A stretch of DNA of 64,000 bases from Georgenia sp. EYE_87 (GCF_023148685.1 NZ_JAHXNL010000003.1:100369-164368); one strand, 5' to 3'. Positions 56,434 to 64,000 are shown, numbered from the stretch's first letter. The notes: generated by a model not told the origin, from the sequence alone. Numbers and translations: made by a program.

Positions 56434-57940
56434 GCGCACCGGACCGGGCGGTCGGGCCGGGTCCGGCGACGGCCGGTCCGCCGGGGTCCACGACGTCGCC
56501 GTGGTCGGCGCCGGCCCCGCCGGGCTCGCCGCCGCCGTCACCGCCGCCGAGGCGGGCAGCCGGGTGCTGCTGCTCGACGCCGCGGGCCAGAACGGCGGGC
56601 AGTACTGGCGCCACCGCGACGAGGCCGCGCACGCGGACGACCCCCGCGGGCACCACGACTGGGCGGTCTTCGCCGACCTGCGCGCGCGGCTGCGGGCCGC
56701 CGCGGACGCCGGGCTCGTCGAGCACCGGACGTGGACGTCGGTGTGGCTGCTCGAGCGTGCGGGCGAGGGGTTCCGGCTGCGCACCACGCCGACCGTTGGC
56801 CGCGAGGTCATCGCCACGGGCCCGCTGACCGGCGGTGCCGCCCCGGCGACCCACCTCGCCCGGCGCCTGGTCCTGTGCCCGGGCGCCTACGACCGCCAGC
56901 TCCCCGTGCCCGGCTGGGACCTGCCGGGCGTGCTCGCCGCCGGCGGCGCCCAGGCCCTCCTCAAGGGGCACGGCGTGCTCGCCGGCCGCCGCGTCGTCGT
57001 CGCCGGGACGGGCCCGTTCCTGCTGCCGGTCGCCGCCGGCCTGGCCGACGCCGGCGCCCGGGTGGTCGCGCTGTGCGAGGCGGCCGACCCCTCCCGCTGG
57101 GCCCGTCACCTCCCGGCCGCGGCCCGCCAGGGTGCCAAGCTGCTGCAGGCCGGCGAGTACGCCGCCCGCCTGGCCCGCCACCGCGTGCGGCTCCGCACCC
57201 GGACGGTGGTCACCGAGATCCTCGGCGAGGACCGTGTCACCGCCGCCCGGCTCGCCACGGTGGACGCCCGCGGCCGGGTGGTGGGCGAGGGACCGGTGGT
57301 CCCGGCCGACGCCGTAGCCCTGGGCTGGGGCTTCACCCCGCAGCTCGAGCTGCCCCTGATGCTCGGGACCGAGACCGCGCTTGGCGCCGACGGGAGCCTG
57401 GTGGTACGCGTGGACCCCGAGCAGCGCTCCTCGGTGTCCGGGGTGTACGTCGCCGGCGAGGCCACCGGGGTGGGCGGGGCGAGCCTGGCCGTCGCGGAGG
57501 GCCTGGTCGCCGGCGCGGCGGCCGCGGGCGCACGCCCGGCCGCCCGCCACCGCCGCCAGGTGCTCGCCCACCGCGCCTTCGCCCGCGCGATGCACGACGT
57601 CTACCCGGTGCCCGCCGCCTGGACCGGCTGGATCACCCCGCGCACGCTGGTGTGCCGCTGCGAGGAGGTCACCGCCGGCGACCTGCGGCGCGCGTGCCAC
57701 GACCTCGCCGCCGAGGATCCGCGCGAGGCCCGCTCCACCACCCGCGCCGGTATGGGTCGGTGCCAGGGCCGCGTCTGCGGCTACGCCACGGCGGGCGTCC
57801 TGGCCGGGCTCACCGGCCGCGGCGTCACGGAAGAAGACCTGCTGGCCACCGGCCGGCGTCCCCTGGCCGCCCCCGTCACGCTCGGCACCCTCGCCGCGCT
57901 CGACGGCGCGGCCGACGACGAGGAGGTACCCACCGCATGA
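56426..57940 (+). CDS. NAD/FAD-dependent oxidoreductase subunit, HcnB-like
   Basis: 504-residue flavoprotein. The FAD motif is VAVVGAGPAGLAAAVTAAEAG (about residue 25), with a second nucleotide site VVVAGTGPFLLPVAAGLADAG near residue 190. The C-terminal BFD-like cluster has four cysteines: VCRCEE and GRCQGRVCG. It is the third subunit type of heteromeric D-hydroxyproline dehydrogenases, passing electrons between FAD and the iron-sulfur centre. GTG 56426 lies inside the previous gene; an earlier GTG is not possible without larger overlap. Confidence 0.88.
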   Translation: MAERTGPGGRAGSGDGRSAGVHDVAVVGAGPAGLAAAVTAAEAGSRVLLLDAAGQNGGQYWRHRDEAAHADDPRGHHDWAVFADLRARLRAAADAGLVEHRTWTSVWLLERAGEGFRLRTTPTVGREVIATGPLTGGAAPATHLARRLVLCPGAYDRQLPVPGWDLPGVLAAGGAQALLKGHGVLAGRRVVVAGTGPFLLPVAAGLADAGARVVALCEAADPSRWARHLPAAARQGAKLLQAGEYAARLARHRVRLRTRTVVTEILGEDRVTAARLATVDARGRVVGEGPVVPADAVALGWGFTPQLELPLMLGTETALGADGSLVVRVDPEQRSSVSGVYVAGEATGVGGASLAVAEGLVAGAAAAGARPAARHRRQVLAHRAFARAMHDVYPVPAAWTGWITPRTLVCRCEEVTAGDLRRACHDLAAEDPREARSTTRAGMGRCQGRVCGYATAGVLAGLTGRGVTEEDLLATGRRPLAAPVTLGTLAALDGAADDEEVPTA

Positions 57941-59406
57941 GCACCCGGACCGCACCCGCCGACACCACCGAGACCGAGGTCGACGAGCTCGCCCGCGCCG
58001 CGGCAGCCGCCGCACCCGCGTGGGCCGCGCTCGCCCCGACCGCCCGGGCCGCCGCGCTCACCGCCGTCGCCGACGCGCTCGACGCCGCCCGGGACGAGCT
58101 GGTGCCCCTCGCCCAGGAGGAGACGCACCTGCCGGAGGGGCGCCTGACGGGCGAGCTGCGGCGGACCACGTTCCAGCTGCGCCTGTTCGCCGACGTCGTC
58201 ACGGAAGGCGCCCACCTCGACGCCCGCATCGACCACGCCGACCCGGACTGGCCCATGGGTGCCGCACGCCCCGACCTGCGCCGCGTCAACGAGCCGCTCG
58301 GCCCGGTGCTGGTGTTCGCGGCGTCGAACTTTCCGTTCGCGTTCTCGGTGGCCGGGGGCGATACCGCCTCGGCACTGGCGGCCGGCTGCCCCGTGCTGCT
58401 CAAGGCCCACCCGGGCCACCCCCTCCTCTCGGGGCGCACCGGCGAGATCGTCGTCGAGGCGCTGCGCGCCGCCGGCGCCCCGGACGGCACCTTCGCGGTG
58501 CTCCACGGCGTCGACGCCGGGACCGCCGCGCTGCGCCACCCGGCGGTGAAGGCCGCCGCGTTCACCGGCTCGCAGCACGCCGGGCGGGCGCTCTTCGACA
58601 TCGCCGCCTCCCGCCCCGAGCCGATCCCGTTCTACGGCGAGCTCGGCAGCGTCAACCCGACCTTCGTCACCCCCGCCGCCGCCCGCGAGCGCGCCGAGGA
58701 GATCGCCGGCGGGTTCGTCGCCTCCTTCACCCTGGGCGTGGGCCAGTTCTGCACCAAGCCCGGCATCCTGTTCGTCCCTCGCGGCTCCGGCCTCGCCGAG
58801 CGGCTCGCGGCGGCCGAGCTCCCCGCCGGCGGACAGATGCTCAACGAGCGCCTGCGCGCGGGCTACGTCGAGCGTCTCGGGGAGCTGCGCTCCCACCCGT
58901 CCGTGCGGGTGCTGGCCGAGGGCGACGACCCGCTGGGAGACCGTCCGGGCCCGACCGTCCTGGCGACGTCGGCCGAGGACTTCCGCGCGGCGACGGCGGA
59001 GCTGGCGGGCGAGTGCTTCGGCCCCACCGCCCTGGTGGTCGAGTACGACGACGCCGCCGACCTCCCCGGTCTCGCGGCCTCTCTCGAGGGGCAGCTGACC
59101 GCGACGGTCCAGGGCACCGAGGGCGACGACGTCGCCGACCTGGTCGGCACGCTCGCCGGCCGGGCCGGCCGGGTGCTGTGGAACGAGTGGCCCACCGGCG
59201 TCTCCGTCACCCACGCGCAGCAGCACGGCGGTCCCTACCCCGCCACCACCGCCCCGACCACCACCTCGGTGGGCACCGCCGCCGTCACCCGGTTCCTCCG
59301 CCCGGTGGCCTACCAGAACATGCCGGAGCAGTTCCTCCCGGAGGCGCTGCGTGAGGACAACCCGCTCGGCATCCCGCGCCGCATGGACGGGACGCTCGAG
59401 CGCTGA
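57937..59406 (+). CDS. alpha-ketoglutarate semialdehyde dehydrogenase
   Basis: 489-residue NAD(P)-dependent aldehyde dehydrogenase of the 2,5-dioxovalerate type, oxidising alpha-ketoglutarate semialdehyde to alpha-ketoglutarate, the last pathway step. Catalytic Cys272 lies in LGVGQFCTKPG, and general-base Glu235 in FYGELGSVNP. The segments VFAASNFPFAFSVAGGDTASAL and LLKAHPGHP mark this subfamily. ATG 57937 overlaps the upstream stop (ATGA). Confidence 0.9.
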   Translation: MSTRTAPADTTETEVDELARAAAAAAPAWAALAPTARAAALTAVADALDAARDELVPLAQEETHLPEGRLTGELRRTTFQLRLFADVVTEGAHLDARIDHADPDWPMGAARPDLRRVNEPLGPVLVFAASNFPFAFSVAGGDTASALAAGCPVLLKAHPGHPLLSGRTGEIVVEALRAAGAPDGTFAVLHGVDAGTAALRHPAVKAAAFTGSQHAGRALFDIAASRPEPIPFYGELGSVNPTFVTPAAARERAEEIAGGFVASFTLGVGQFCTKPGILFVPRGSGLAERLAAAELPAGGQMLNERLRAGYVERLGELRSHPSVRVLAEGDDPLGDRPGPTVLATSAEDFRAATAELAGECFGPTALVVEYDDAADLPGLAASLEGQLTATVQGTEGDDVADLVGTLAGRAGRVLWNEWPTGVSVTHAQQHGGPYPATTAPTTTSVGTAAVTRFLRPVAYQNMPEQFLPEALREDNPLGIPRRMDGTLER

Positions 59407-60446
59407 TGGCCACCGCAGCAGGGGAGCGCGGCGTGGGCGCCACCGTCTCGACGATCGACTACCACACCGCCGGCGAACCGTTCCGGATCGTCGCCGACGG
59501 CCTGCCGGAGATCCCGGGCGCGACCGTCGCCGACCGCCGGGTCTTCGCCCAGGGCAGCGCCGAGGTCGACCGCTACCGGCAGCTGCTCGTCCAGGAGCCG
59601 CGCGGGCACGCCGACATGTACGGCGGTTTCGTGGTGCCCCCGGACGACGACGGCGCCCACTTCGGAGTGCTCTTCTGGCACAAGGACGGTTACTCCACCG
59701 CCTGCGGGCACGGCACCATCGCGCTGGGGGTGTGGGCGGTGGAGCACGGGGTGGTGCCGTCCGGGCCCGACGGCGTGACGGACGTGGTCATCGACGTCCC
59801 GTCCGGGCGGGTGCGCGCGTCGGTCCACCTGCGGGGCGGCGCCGTCACCGGTGCCACGTTCGTCAACGTGCCCTCCTACGTGGTCGCCCGCGCGCTGCGG
59901 GTCGAGACGGAGCTGGGCACGGTGGACGCGGACGTCAGCTACGGCGGCGCGATCTACGCCTCGGTGCCGGCGTCGGCGTTCGGGCTCGAGGTCACGCCCG
60001 AGCACTACCCGGCGCTGATCGCCGCGGGCCGGGCGGTGAAGTCGGCGCTGAACGACTCCCCCGCGGCGCAGCACCCGGAGGACCCGCGCCTGTCCGGCAT
60101 CTACGGGACGATCCTCTACGACGACCTCGGCCGCGACGCCGACGGTCCGCACCAGCGCAACGTCACGGTCTTCGCCGACGGCGAGGTGGACCGGTCGCCG
60201 TGCGGGTCCGGGACCTCCGCGCGGCTGCCGCTGCTGGTCGCGGACGGCCTGCTCGCCGACGGCGAGACCCTCACCCACGACTCGATCGTCGGGACCCGGT
60301 TCACGGCCCGCGTCCGCGAGCATTTCGACGTCGGTGGCCGGGCCGCCGTCGTCCCCGAGGTCAAAGGGCGCGCCTCGATGACCGGGGAGCACCGATTCGT
60401 CCTGCGGGACGACGACGAGGTGGGGACCGGTTTCACCCTGCGCTGA
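59406..60446 (+). CDS. proline racemase family protein, second paralogue
   Basis: 346-residue relative of the epimerase at 53992, with a different N-terminus (VSTIDYHTAGEPFRIVADGLPEIPG) closer to trans-3-hydroxy-L-proline dehydratases and proline racemases. Both catalytic cysteines are present: Cys100 in STACGHGTIA and Cys266 in DRSPCGSGTSAR. The dehydratase usually has Thr at the second position, so racemase or epimerase activity on proline or 3-hydroxyproline is more likely. ATG 59406 shares one base with the preceding stop (TGATG). Confidence 0.87.
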   Translation: MATAAGERGVGATVSTIDYHTAGEPFRIVADGLPEIPGATVADRRVFAQGSAEVDRYRQLLVQEPRGHADMYGGFVVPPDDDGAHFGVLFWHKDGYSTACGHGTIALGVWAVEHGVVPSGPDGVTDVVIDVPSGRVRASVHLRGGAVTGATFVNVPSYVVARALRVETELGTVDADVSYGGAIYASVPASAFGLEVTPEHYPALIAAGRAVKSALNDSPAAQHPEDPRLSGIYGTILYDDLGRDADGPHQRNVTVFADGEVDRSPCGSGTSARLPLLVADGLLADGETLTHDSIVGTRFTARVREHFDVGGRAAVVPEVKGRASMTGEHRFVLRDDDEVGTGFTLR

Positions 60447-60501
60447 CCGGTGGGGCGCTGCGGCGACCACCGGGGCGTTGGCGACCGGCGGGCCGCTGCG
60501 G
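60444..60501. repeat. degenerate repeat at the 3' end of the racemase gene
   Basis: TGACCGGTGGGGCGCTGCGG begins with the stop codon (60444); two degenerate copies follow at 60464 and 60482. Period about 18-20 bp. Confidence 0.6.
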
Positions 60502-60543
60502 GACGGACGGCCCCGGGACTGGATGAACAAGTGTATCTGAGCC

Positions 60544-60590
60544 GGTTAAGTGCTCCTGGGCCGACTTAACCCGCCCAGGAGCACTCAACC
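60544..60590. repeat. palindromic element C (convergent gap)
   Basis: Arms 60544-60561 and 60573-60590 pair over 18 bp with one mismatch around an 11-nt loop. The left arm GGTTAAGTGCTCCTGGGC matches element A. GGTTAAGT (60544-60551) can alternatively pair perfectly with ACTTAACC (60564-60571) in the loop, so two exclusive folds are possible. Confidence 0.85.
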
Positions 60591-60657
60591 CCCAGCGAGC
60601 CAGCGGGGGGTGGGCTGGCGATCGGGCGTTCAGCACCTCCAACTCCTGGTCTCCGCT

Positions 60658-60701
60658 ACCTGTGCACTTCTCTTGCGGCACCGCAAGCGAAGTGCACAGG
60701 T
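60658..60701. terminator. palindromic element D (convergent gap)
   Basis: Arms 60658-60678 and 60681-60701 pair over 21 bp with one mismatch (ACCTGTGCACTTC / GAAGTGCACAGGT outer, TTGCGG / CCGCAA inner). It lies 41 bp from the end of the frameshifted VWA gene. It is a strong hairpin, and a plausible bidirectional terminator with element C in this 295-bp gap. Confidence 0.75.
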
Positions 60702-60741
60702 TCGAGAAAGGGAGGATCGGGGCCGCCACGGCACCGAGCCG

Positions 60742-62003
60742 TCAGGACCGGCGGCGGCCGCGCGTGCGGGACTTCAGCGTCGCATCCGCGGACGTCAGCT
60801 TGGCAGCGCGGGCGTGGGCGCCGCTCTCGACGTCGCCGATCATGTCGGCCAGCACCGCCGACTCCTCACCCAGGTCGGCCCGCAACGACGCCGGGGCGTA
60901 GGCCATCGCCGCCGCGACGGTCCCGCCGGCGGTGCGCAGGTGCCGCAGCGCGCCGGCGACGTCGCCGTCGCTGAGGAGGGTGGACGCCTCGCGCTTGGCG
61001 CGCTGCGTCTCCAGGTAGGCGAGCTCGGTGCGGACCACCGGGTCGGGGACCCGGCCGGCGGCCTGGTCGCCCGGCACGACGTTGACGTGCACCGGAACCG
61101 TGACCGTGTGCTCCTCCAGGCTCGGCAGCTCGATCCAGCTCAGGTCAGCTCGGCCACCTGCAGCAGCCCGAGCGAGGGCAGGCCCGGGACGTCGAGGGTC
61201 AGCACGATCTTGCGGGTCTCCCCCGCGTACAGGCCGCCGATCTCCACCTGCACGCCCTGCTCGACGAGGTTCGCCGGCAGGTCGTTGACCACGCGCAGCC
61301 CGCGCACCTGCGGGGACATCGCCACAAGCAGCGTGGCGGCCTGCGCGGCCTGGCTGAGCAGCCCGTCGACCTCGGCGGCGATCGCCTGGGCGGCGGCGTC
61401 GGGGTCCTCGGCGAAGGCCTCGTTGCCACCGCCGGATCGTGCGACGGCGGAGAGGAGCCGCTCGTCGTAGCCGAGGCCGTAGCCGAGGCTCGAGGTGGTC
61501 ACGCCCTGGGTGCGGGCCTTGGCGGCGACGCCGCCGAGCACGTCAGGACGCGTCTCGCCGTGATTGGCGTGCCCGTCGCTGATGAGCACCAGCGTGGCCC
61601 CGGCCGGGGTGGCGGCCCGACGCGCCTCCTTCAGGCCGCGCAGGTAGCCCGCCGCGAGATCCGTGGACCCGCCGGTGTGGACGGCCGCGATCGCCTGCTT
61701 GACCGCCGCCTTGTCGGTGAGCGGACCCGCCGGGACGACGACGCGGGCCTCGTCGTCGAAGGCCACCAGCCCGAAGCGGTCGCGGGGGTCGAGCCGGTCG
61801 ACCAGCTCGAGCAGGGCGCGCTTGGCACCCTCGAGCGGCGCCCCGTGCATGGAGCCGCTGCGGTCGAGGACCACCTCGAGGGTGGCGTCGGCCCGCTCGG
61901 CGTCGGCGGCAGGGGCGGGTGCGTCGATCTCGAGGAGCATGGAAAGGGTGGAGTCCGTCTCGACGGCGACGACGTCCACGTCGAGGTGGGTGGTGAGGTG
62001 CAT
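60742..62003 (-). pseudogene. VWA domain-containing protein, interrupted by a frameshift
   Basis: The gene reads from ATG 62003 (GAAGGAG 6 bp upstream) through a von Willebrand factor A domain with an intact MIDAS (LDRSGSMHG, TGGSTDLAAG, LISDGHANHG). It then meets TGA at 61140-61142, after LGLLQVAELT. Translation in another frame continues immediately with SWIELPSLEEHTVTVPV, then HVNVVPGDQAAGRVPDPVVR down to 60742. The two parts join as one protein of about 420 residues if one base is restored near 61141-61146. It is either a true frameshift or a sequencing error. It is divergent from an XRE regulator. Confidence 0.75.
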
Positions 62004-62045
62004 GGGGAACTCCTTCGTGCCCTGGTCGGATCGGGTTCGACCGAC

Positions 62046-62101
62046 CTATGATGCTGTCAGCATAGAGCCACTGCATAGGAGAGTCAATGCCATGGGCATA
62101 G
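62046..62101. promoter_or_regulatory. CATAG/CTATG repeats in the VWA-XRE divergent region
   Basis: CTATG (62046-62050), CATAG (62061-62065), CATAG (62074-62078) and CATAG (62097-62101) cluster between the divergent genes, with a TGCTGTCAGCA palindrome at 62051-62061. TATGAT at 62047-62052 could be a -10 element. They are likely binding sites of the adjacent XRE regulator. Confidence 0.4.
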
Positions 62102-62691
62102 GTCGAGATTCTGCGAGCGAGAAGGACCGGTACGCCGGGCTCGCCCGCCTGCTCCGCGGGCGGCGCACCGAGCTCGGCCTGTCGCGCCGGGACGTCGTGG
62201 CGCGCACCCAGCTCTCCTACCCTTACGTCTCGCAGCTCGAGGGCGGCTACCGGGCGCCGTCGCTGAGCTCCGCCCGCAAGCTGGCCGACGCGCTCCACCT
62301 CCAGGTCGAGGACATCGTGCGAGCCGCGGGCGGCGACCTGCCCGCGTCGCGCACGCCGCCCCCGGCCGGTGCACGGCTGGCGGTCGGCACGCAGTTCCGC
62401 AACCCGGCCTATCCCGCCAGCATTATGCAGACCGGTGTGCACTCGATGGCCGCTGCGATGGGCGGTGCCCCGCACGTCGGGGCCGCCGCGACCGCCGGGG
62501 CGCCCGCCCACGACACCCCCGCGCCGCGCGGCCGCAGCACCCCCGGCGATCTGGAGACCGTGGCCGACGACGTCGGACTGCTCCTGCGCCGCCTGCCGCC
62601 CGAGAGTCGCCTCGACGCCCTCGCGCTCGCCCAGTCACGGCTGATGGCCGAGATGGTGCAGGACCAGGTCCGCCGCGCGACCGAGGGCTGA
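62092..62691 (+). CDS. XRE family transcriptional regulator
   Basis: 199 residues with an N-terminal helix-turn-helix (about 15-75: LARLLRGRRTELGLSRRDVV, TQLSYPYVSQLEGGYRAPSLSSARKLADAL). An Ala/Pro-rich linker and a C-terminal helix (LGDLET-like segment, ESRLDALALAQSRLMAEMVQDQV) follow, perhaps for dimerisation. ATG 62092 has AGGAGAG 9 bp upstream. Divergent from the VWA gene, which it may control. Confidence 0.85.
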   Translation: MGIGRDSASEKDRYAGLARLLRGRRTELGLSRRDVVARTQLSYPYVSQLEGGYRAPSLSSARKLADALHLQVEDIVRAAGGDLPASRTPPPAGARLAVGTQFRNPAYPASIMQTGVHSMAAAMGGAPHVGAAATAGAPAHDTPAPRGRSTPGDLETVADDVGLLLRRLPPESRLDALALAQSRLMAEMVQDQVRRATEG

Positions 62692-62719
62692 TCCCCCGGC
62701 CTCCGGCGTCTCGCGCCGG

Positions 62720-63175
62720 CTACCCCCGCGGCCGGTGGTTCGTCGTCCTCCTGACGCTTCCGTCGGGGTTGTAGGTGGTCCACTCCCCCACCTTCCGGCC
62801 GCGGTCGAAGTCGCCGGCGTCGAGCGGCTCGCCCGCCGCGTTCCACCGCTCCCACCGGCCGTGCTTCTCCCCGCGGGAGAACCCGCCTCGCTGCATCAGC
62901 GCCCCGGACGCCCGGTACCAGACCCACGCCCCGTCCAGCTCGCCGGCCGCGTAGCCACCCTCGGACCGCAGCCGGCCGTCCGCGGCGAGGTGCCGCCACG
63001 TCCCGTGCCGCTCACCGTCGACGTACTCGCCGACCATCACGCCGCCGTGGGCGTCGGGCTCGGTCCACGCACCGACCTTGCGGCCCTGCCCGTCCACAGC
63101 GTTCGGGCTCTCCGGCGGCGCGGTGCCCTCGCTCTCCGCCTGCCCGCCGTCGGCGCCCTTCCGTGCCGGGCTCAC
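62720..63175 (-). CDS. MORN/YwqK-like repeat protein
   Basis: 151 residues. From about residue 30 it consists of repeated short motifs of the form G-x-W-x-x-(Y/W)-x-x-x-G-x-x-x-x-G-x-(Y/F)-x-x-G (GTWRHLAADGRLRSEGGYAAG, shown in part; GAWVWYRASGALMQRGGF; GRWERWNAAGEPLDAGDF; GEWTTYNPDGSV), as in YwqK-type antitoxin-annotated proteins. No toxin is recognisable next to it. GTG 63175 overlaps the VOC stop (GTGA), so it is in the arsR-VOC operon. Confidence 0.75.
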   Translation of the reverse strand: MSPARKGADGGQAESEGTAPPESPNAVDGQGRKVGAWTEPDAHGGVMVGEYVDGERHGTWRHLAADGRLRSEGGYAAGELDGAWVWYRASGALMQRGGFSRGEKHGRWERWNAAGEPLDAGDFDRGRKVGEWTTYNPDGSVRRTTNHRPRG

Positions 63176-63564
63176 GCGGGGCTCGAGAGCATGATGAGGT
63201 TGCCGCAGGTGTCGTCGAGGACCGCGGTGAGCAGGTCCGGGCCCATCGCGGTCGGCTCCTGGGTGAAGGCGACCCCTTTGGCTGTCAGCTCCTTGTACGT
63301 GGCGTTCAGGTCGTCGACGGCGAAGGAAGCCGCCGGGATCCCGTCCGCCATCAGCGCGCTTTTGTACGCCTTGGCCGCCGGGTGGTCGTCGGGCTCGAGG
63401 AGCAGCTCGACGCCGTCGGGCTCGTCGGCGCCGACGACCGTGAGCCAGCGGAAGGCGCCGGCGGGGACGTCGGTCTTGGCGACGAAGCCGAGCTTGTCGG
63501 TGTAGAACTCGAGCGCCTTCTGCTGGTCGTCGACGAAGACGCTCGTCACGTGGATCCTGGGCAC
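63172..63564 (-). CDS. VOC family (glyoxalase/bleomycin-resistance fold) protein
   Basis: 130-residue vicinal-oxygen-chelate protein: IHVTSVFVDDQQKALEFYTDKLGF, GVELLLEPDDHPAAKAYK, ending DTCGNLIMLSSPA. Glyoxalase-like, substrate unknown. Start GTG 63564 has AGGAG 6 bp upstream and lies 1 bp after the arsR stop, so the two form an operon, a common pairing. Confidence 0.88.
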   Translation of the reverse strand: MPRIHVTSVFVDDQQKALEFYTDKLGFVAKTDVPAGAFRWLTVVGADEPDGVELLLEPDDHPAAKAYKSALMADGIPAASFAVDDLNATYKELTAKGVAFTQEPTAMGPDLLTAVLDDTCGNLIMLSSPA

Positions 63565-63565
63565 G

Positions 63566-63847
63566 TCAATCTCCTGGAGGGTCGAGGGGCCAGCGCCGGG
63601 TGATCGCGCGCAGCGGCTCCGTGTCGAGGTGGTGGACCTTGGTGCGGCCGTCCCGGTGCGAGCGCACCAGTCCGGCCTCTTCGAGCACCGCGAGGTGCTG
63701 GGAGATCGCCTGCCGCGTCGAGGTGCTGCCGTGCCGCATGGCGAGGCGCCCGCAGATCTCGAAGAGCGTCTGCCCGTCACGGAGCAGCAGCTCGTCGAGG
63801 ATCAGTCGCCGTGTGGGGTCCGCGAGCGCCCGGTAGACGTCCTCCAT
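63566..63847 (-). CDS. ArsR family transcriptional regulator
   Basis: 93-residue winged-helix protein of the SdpR-like type: MEDVYRALADPTRRLILDELL, ISQHLAVLEEAGLVRSHRDGRTKVHHL. No metal-binding cysteine pair is apparent. It probably autoregulates the arsR-VOC-MORN operon through the palindrome just upstream. Confidence 0.9.
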   Translation of the reverse strand: MEDVYRALADPTRRLILDELLLRDGQTLFEICGRLAMRHGSTSTRQAISQHLAVLEEAGLVRSHRDGRTKVHHLDTEPLRAITRRWPLDPPGD

Positions 63848-63862
63848 GAGCCGACAATAGGT

Positions 63863-63874
63863 AAGTCAGGACTT
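63863..63874. promoter_or_regulatory. ArsR-type operator palindrome
   Basis: AAGTCAGGACTT (5-bp arms AAGTC/GACTT) lies 16 bp upstream of the arsR start, in a less GC-rich stretch. Confidence 0.5.
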
Positions 63875-63917
63875 GCATGTCAACGACCAGTGACACCTGC
63901 ACGGCCCGGAACGGGGA

Positions 63918-64000
<83 letters not shown>

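Noticed and set aside
61120..61160. Programmed ribosomal frameshift in the VWA gene
   Set aside because: No slippery heptamer or following pseudoknot is visible; a simple indel or sequencing error is the better explanation.
62720..63175. Antitoxin of a toxin-antitoxin pair
   Set aside because: The YwqK/MORN family is often labelled antitoxin, but no toxin gene is adjacent; only an arsR-VOC operon is.

Overview
This is a very GC-rich window (roughly 72-73% by eye) from a chromosome of an actinomycete. GTG starts are frequent, genes are packed with 1-8 nt overlaps (ATGA, GTGA, TGATG), and the gene set fits an aerobic soil-type Actinomycetota, probably Micrococcales; the genus cannot be named from the sequence alone. 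There are no rRNA or tRNA genes, CRISPR arrays, insertion sequences or phage genes that I can see.

Layout. 54-4867: an SQR-like flavoprotein, a small DNA-glycosylase-family protein and AdhE. 4960-13807: the recC-recB-recD operon (minus strand). 13956-14942: meso-diaminopimelate dehydrogenase. 14939-25809: an acyl-CoA catabolic island in three transcription units around an IclR regulator: thiolase + enoyl-CoA hydratase (minus); 3-hydroxyacyl-CoA dehydrogenase + two crotonase-family proteins (plus); AtoE-type short-chain fatty acid transporter + phenylacetate-CoA-ligase-like enzyme + zinc MDR dehydrogenase + MaoC protein (plus). 25813-32037: NERD/UvrD-like helicase, FAD monooxygenase, SWIM-SNF2 helicase. 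32324-36688: a large secreted GH35 beta-galactosidase. 36809-43945: two double-domain universal stress proteins flanking cobalamin-dependent MetH and a RibD/DHFR-fold protein. 44122-46698: three small membrane or secreted proteins (DUF4870, DUF3105, DUF305).

46966-60446 is a hydroxyproline catabolic regulon: a DapA-family deaminase, a five-gene Liv-type ABC importer, a GntR/FCD regulator, and a tightly overlapped operon of hydroxyproline epimerase, a three-subunit-type D-hydroxyproline dehydrogenase, alpha-ketoglutarate semialdehyde dehydrogenase and a second proline-racemase-family enzyme. Together they encode trans-4-hydroxy-L-proline to alpha-ketoglutarate. A shared sequence motif lies upstream of the deaminase, of the importer, and between the regulator and the epimerase. 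60742-63847 holds a frameshifted VWA protein, an XRE regulator, a MORN/YwqK-like protein, a VOC protein and an ArsR regulator. The window ends in a 30-base C run that looks like a contig-end artefact.

Most notable outside the genes: (i) at several genes a short segment of the 3' end, including the stop codon, is duplicated directly downstream; (ii) long, nearly perfect palindromes sit in gaps between convergent genes, two of them sharing a 17-bp arm; (iii) an array of nine roughly 21-bp units lies downstream of the DHFR-fold gene; (iv) a recurring TGACRTCTCGC word marks the recC-recB junction; (v) candidate GntR and IclR operators can be read directly from repeated intergenic motifs.
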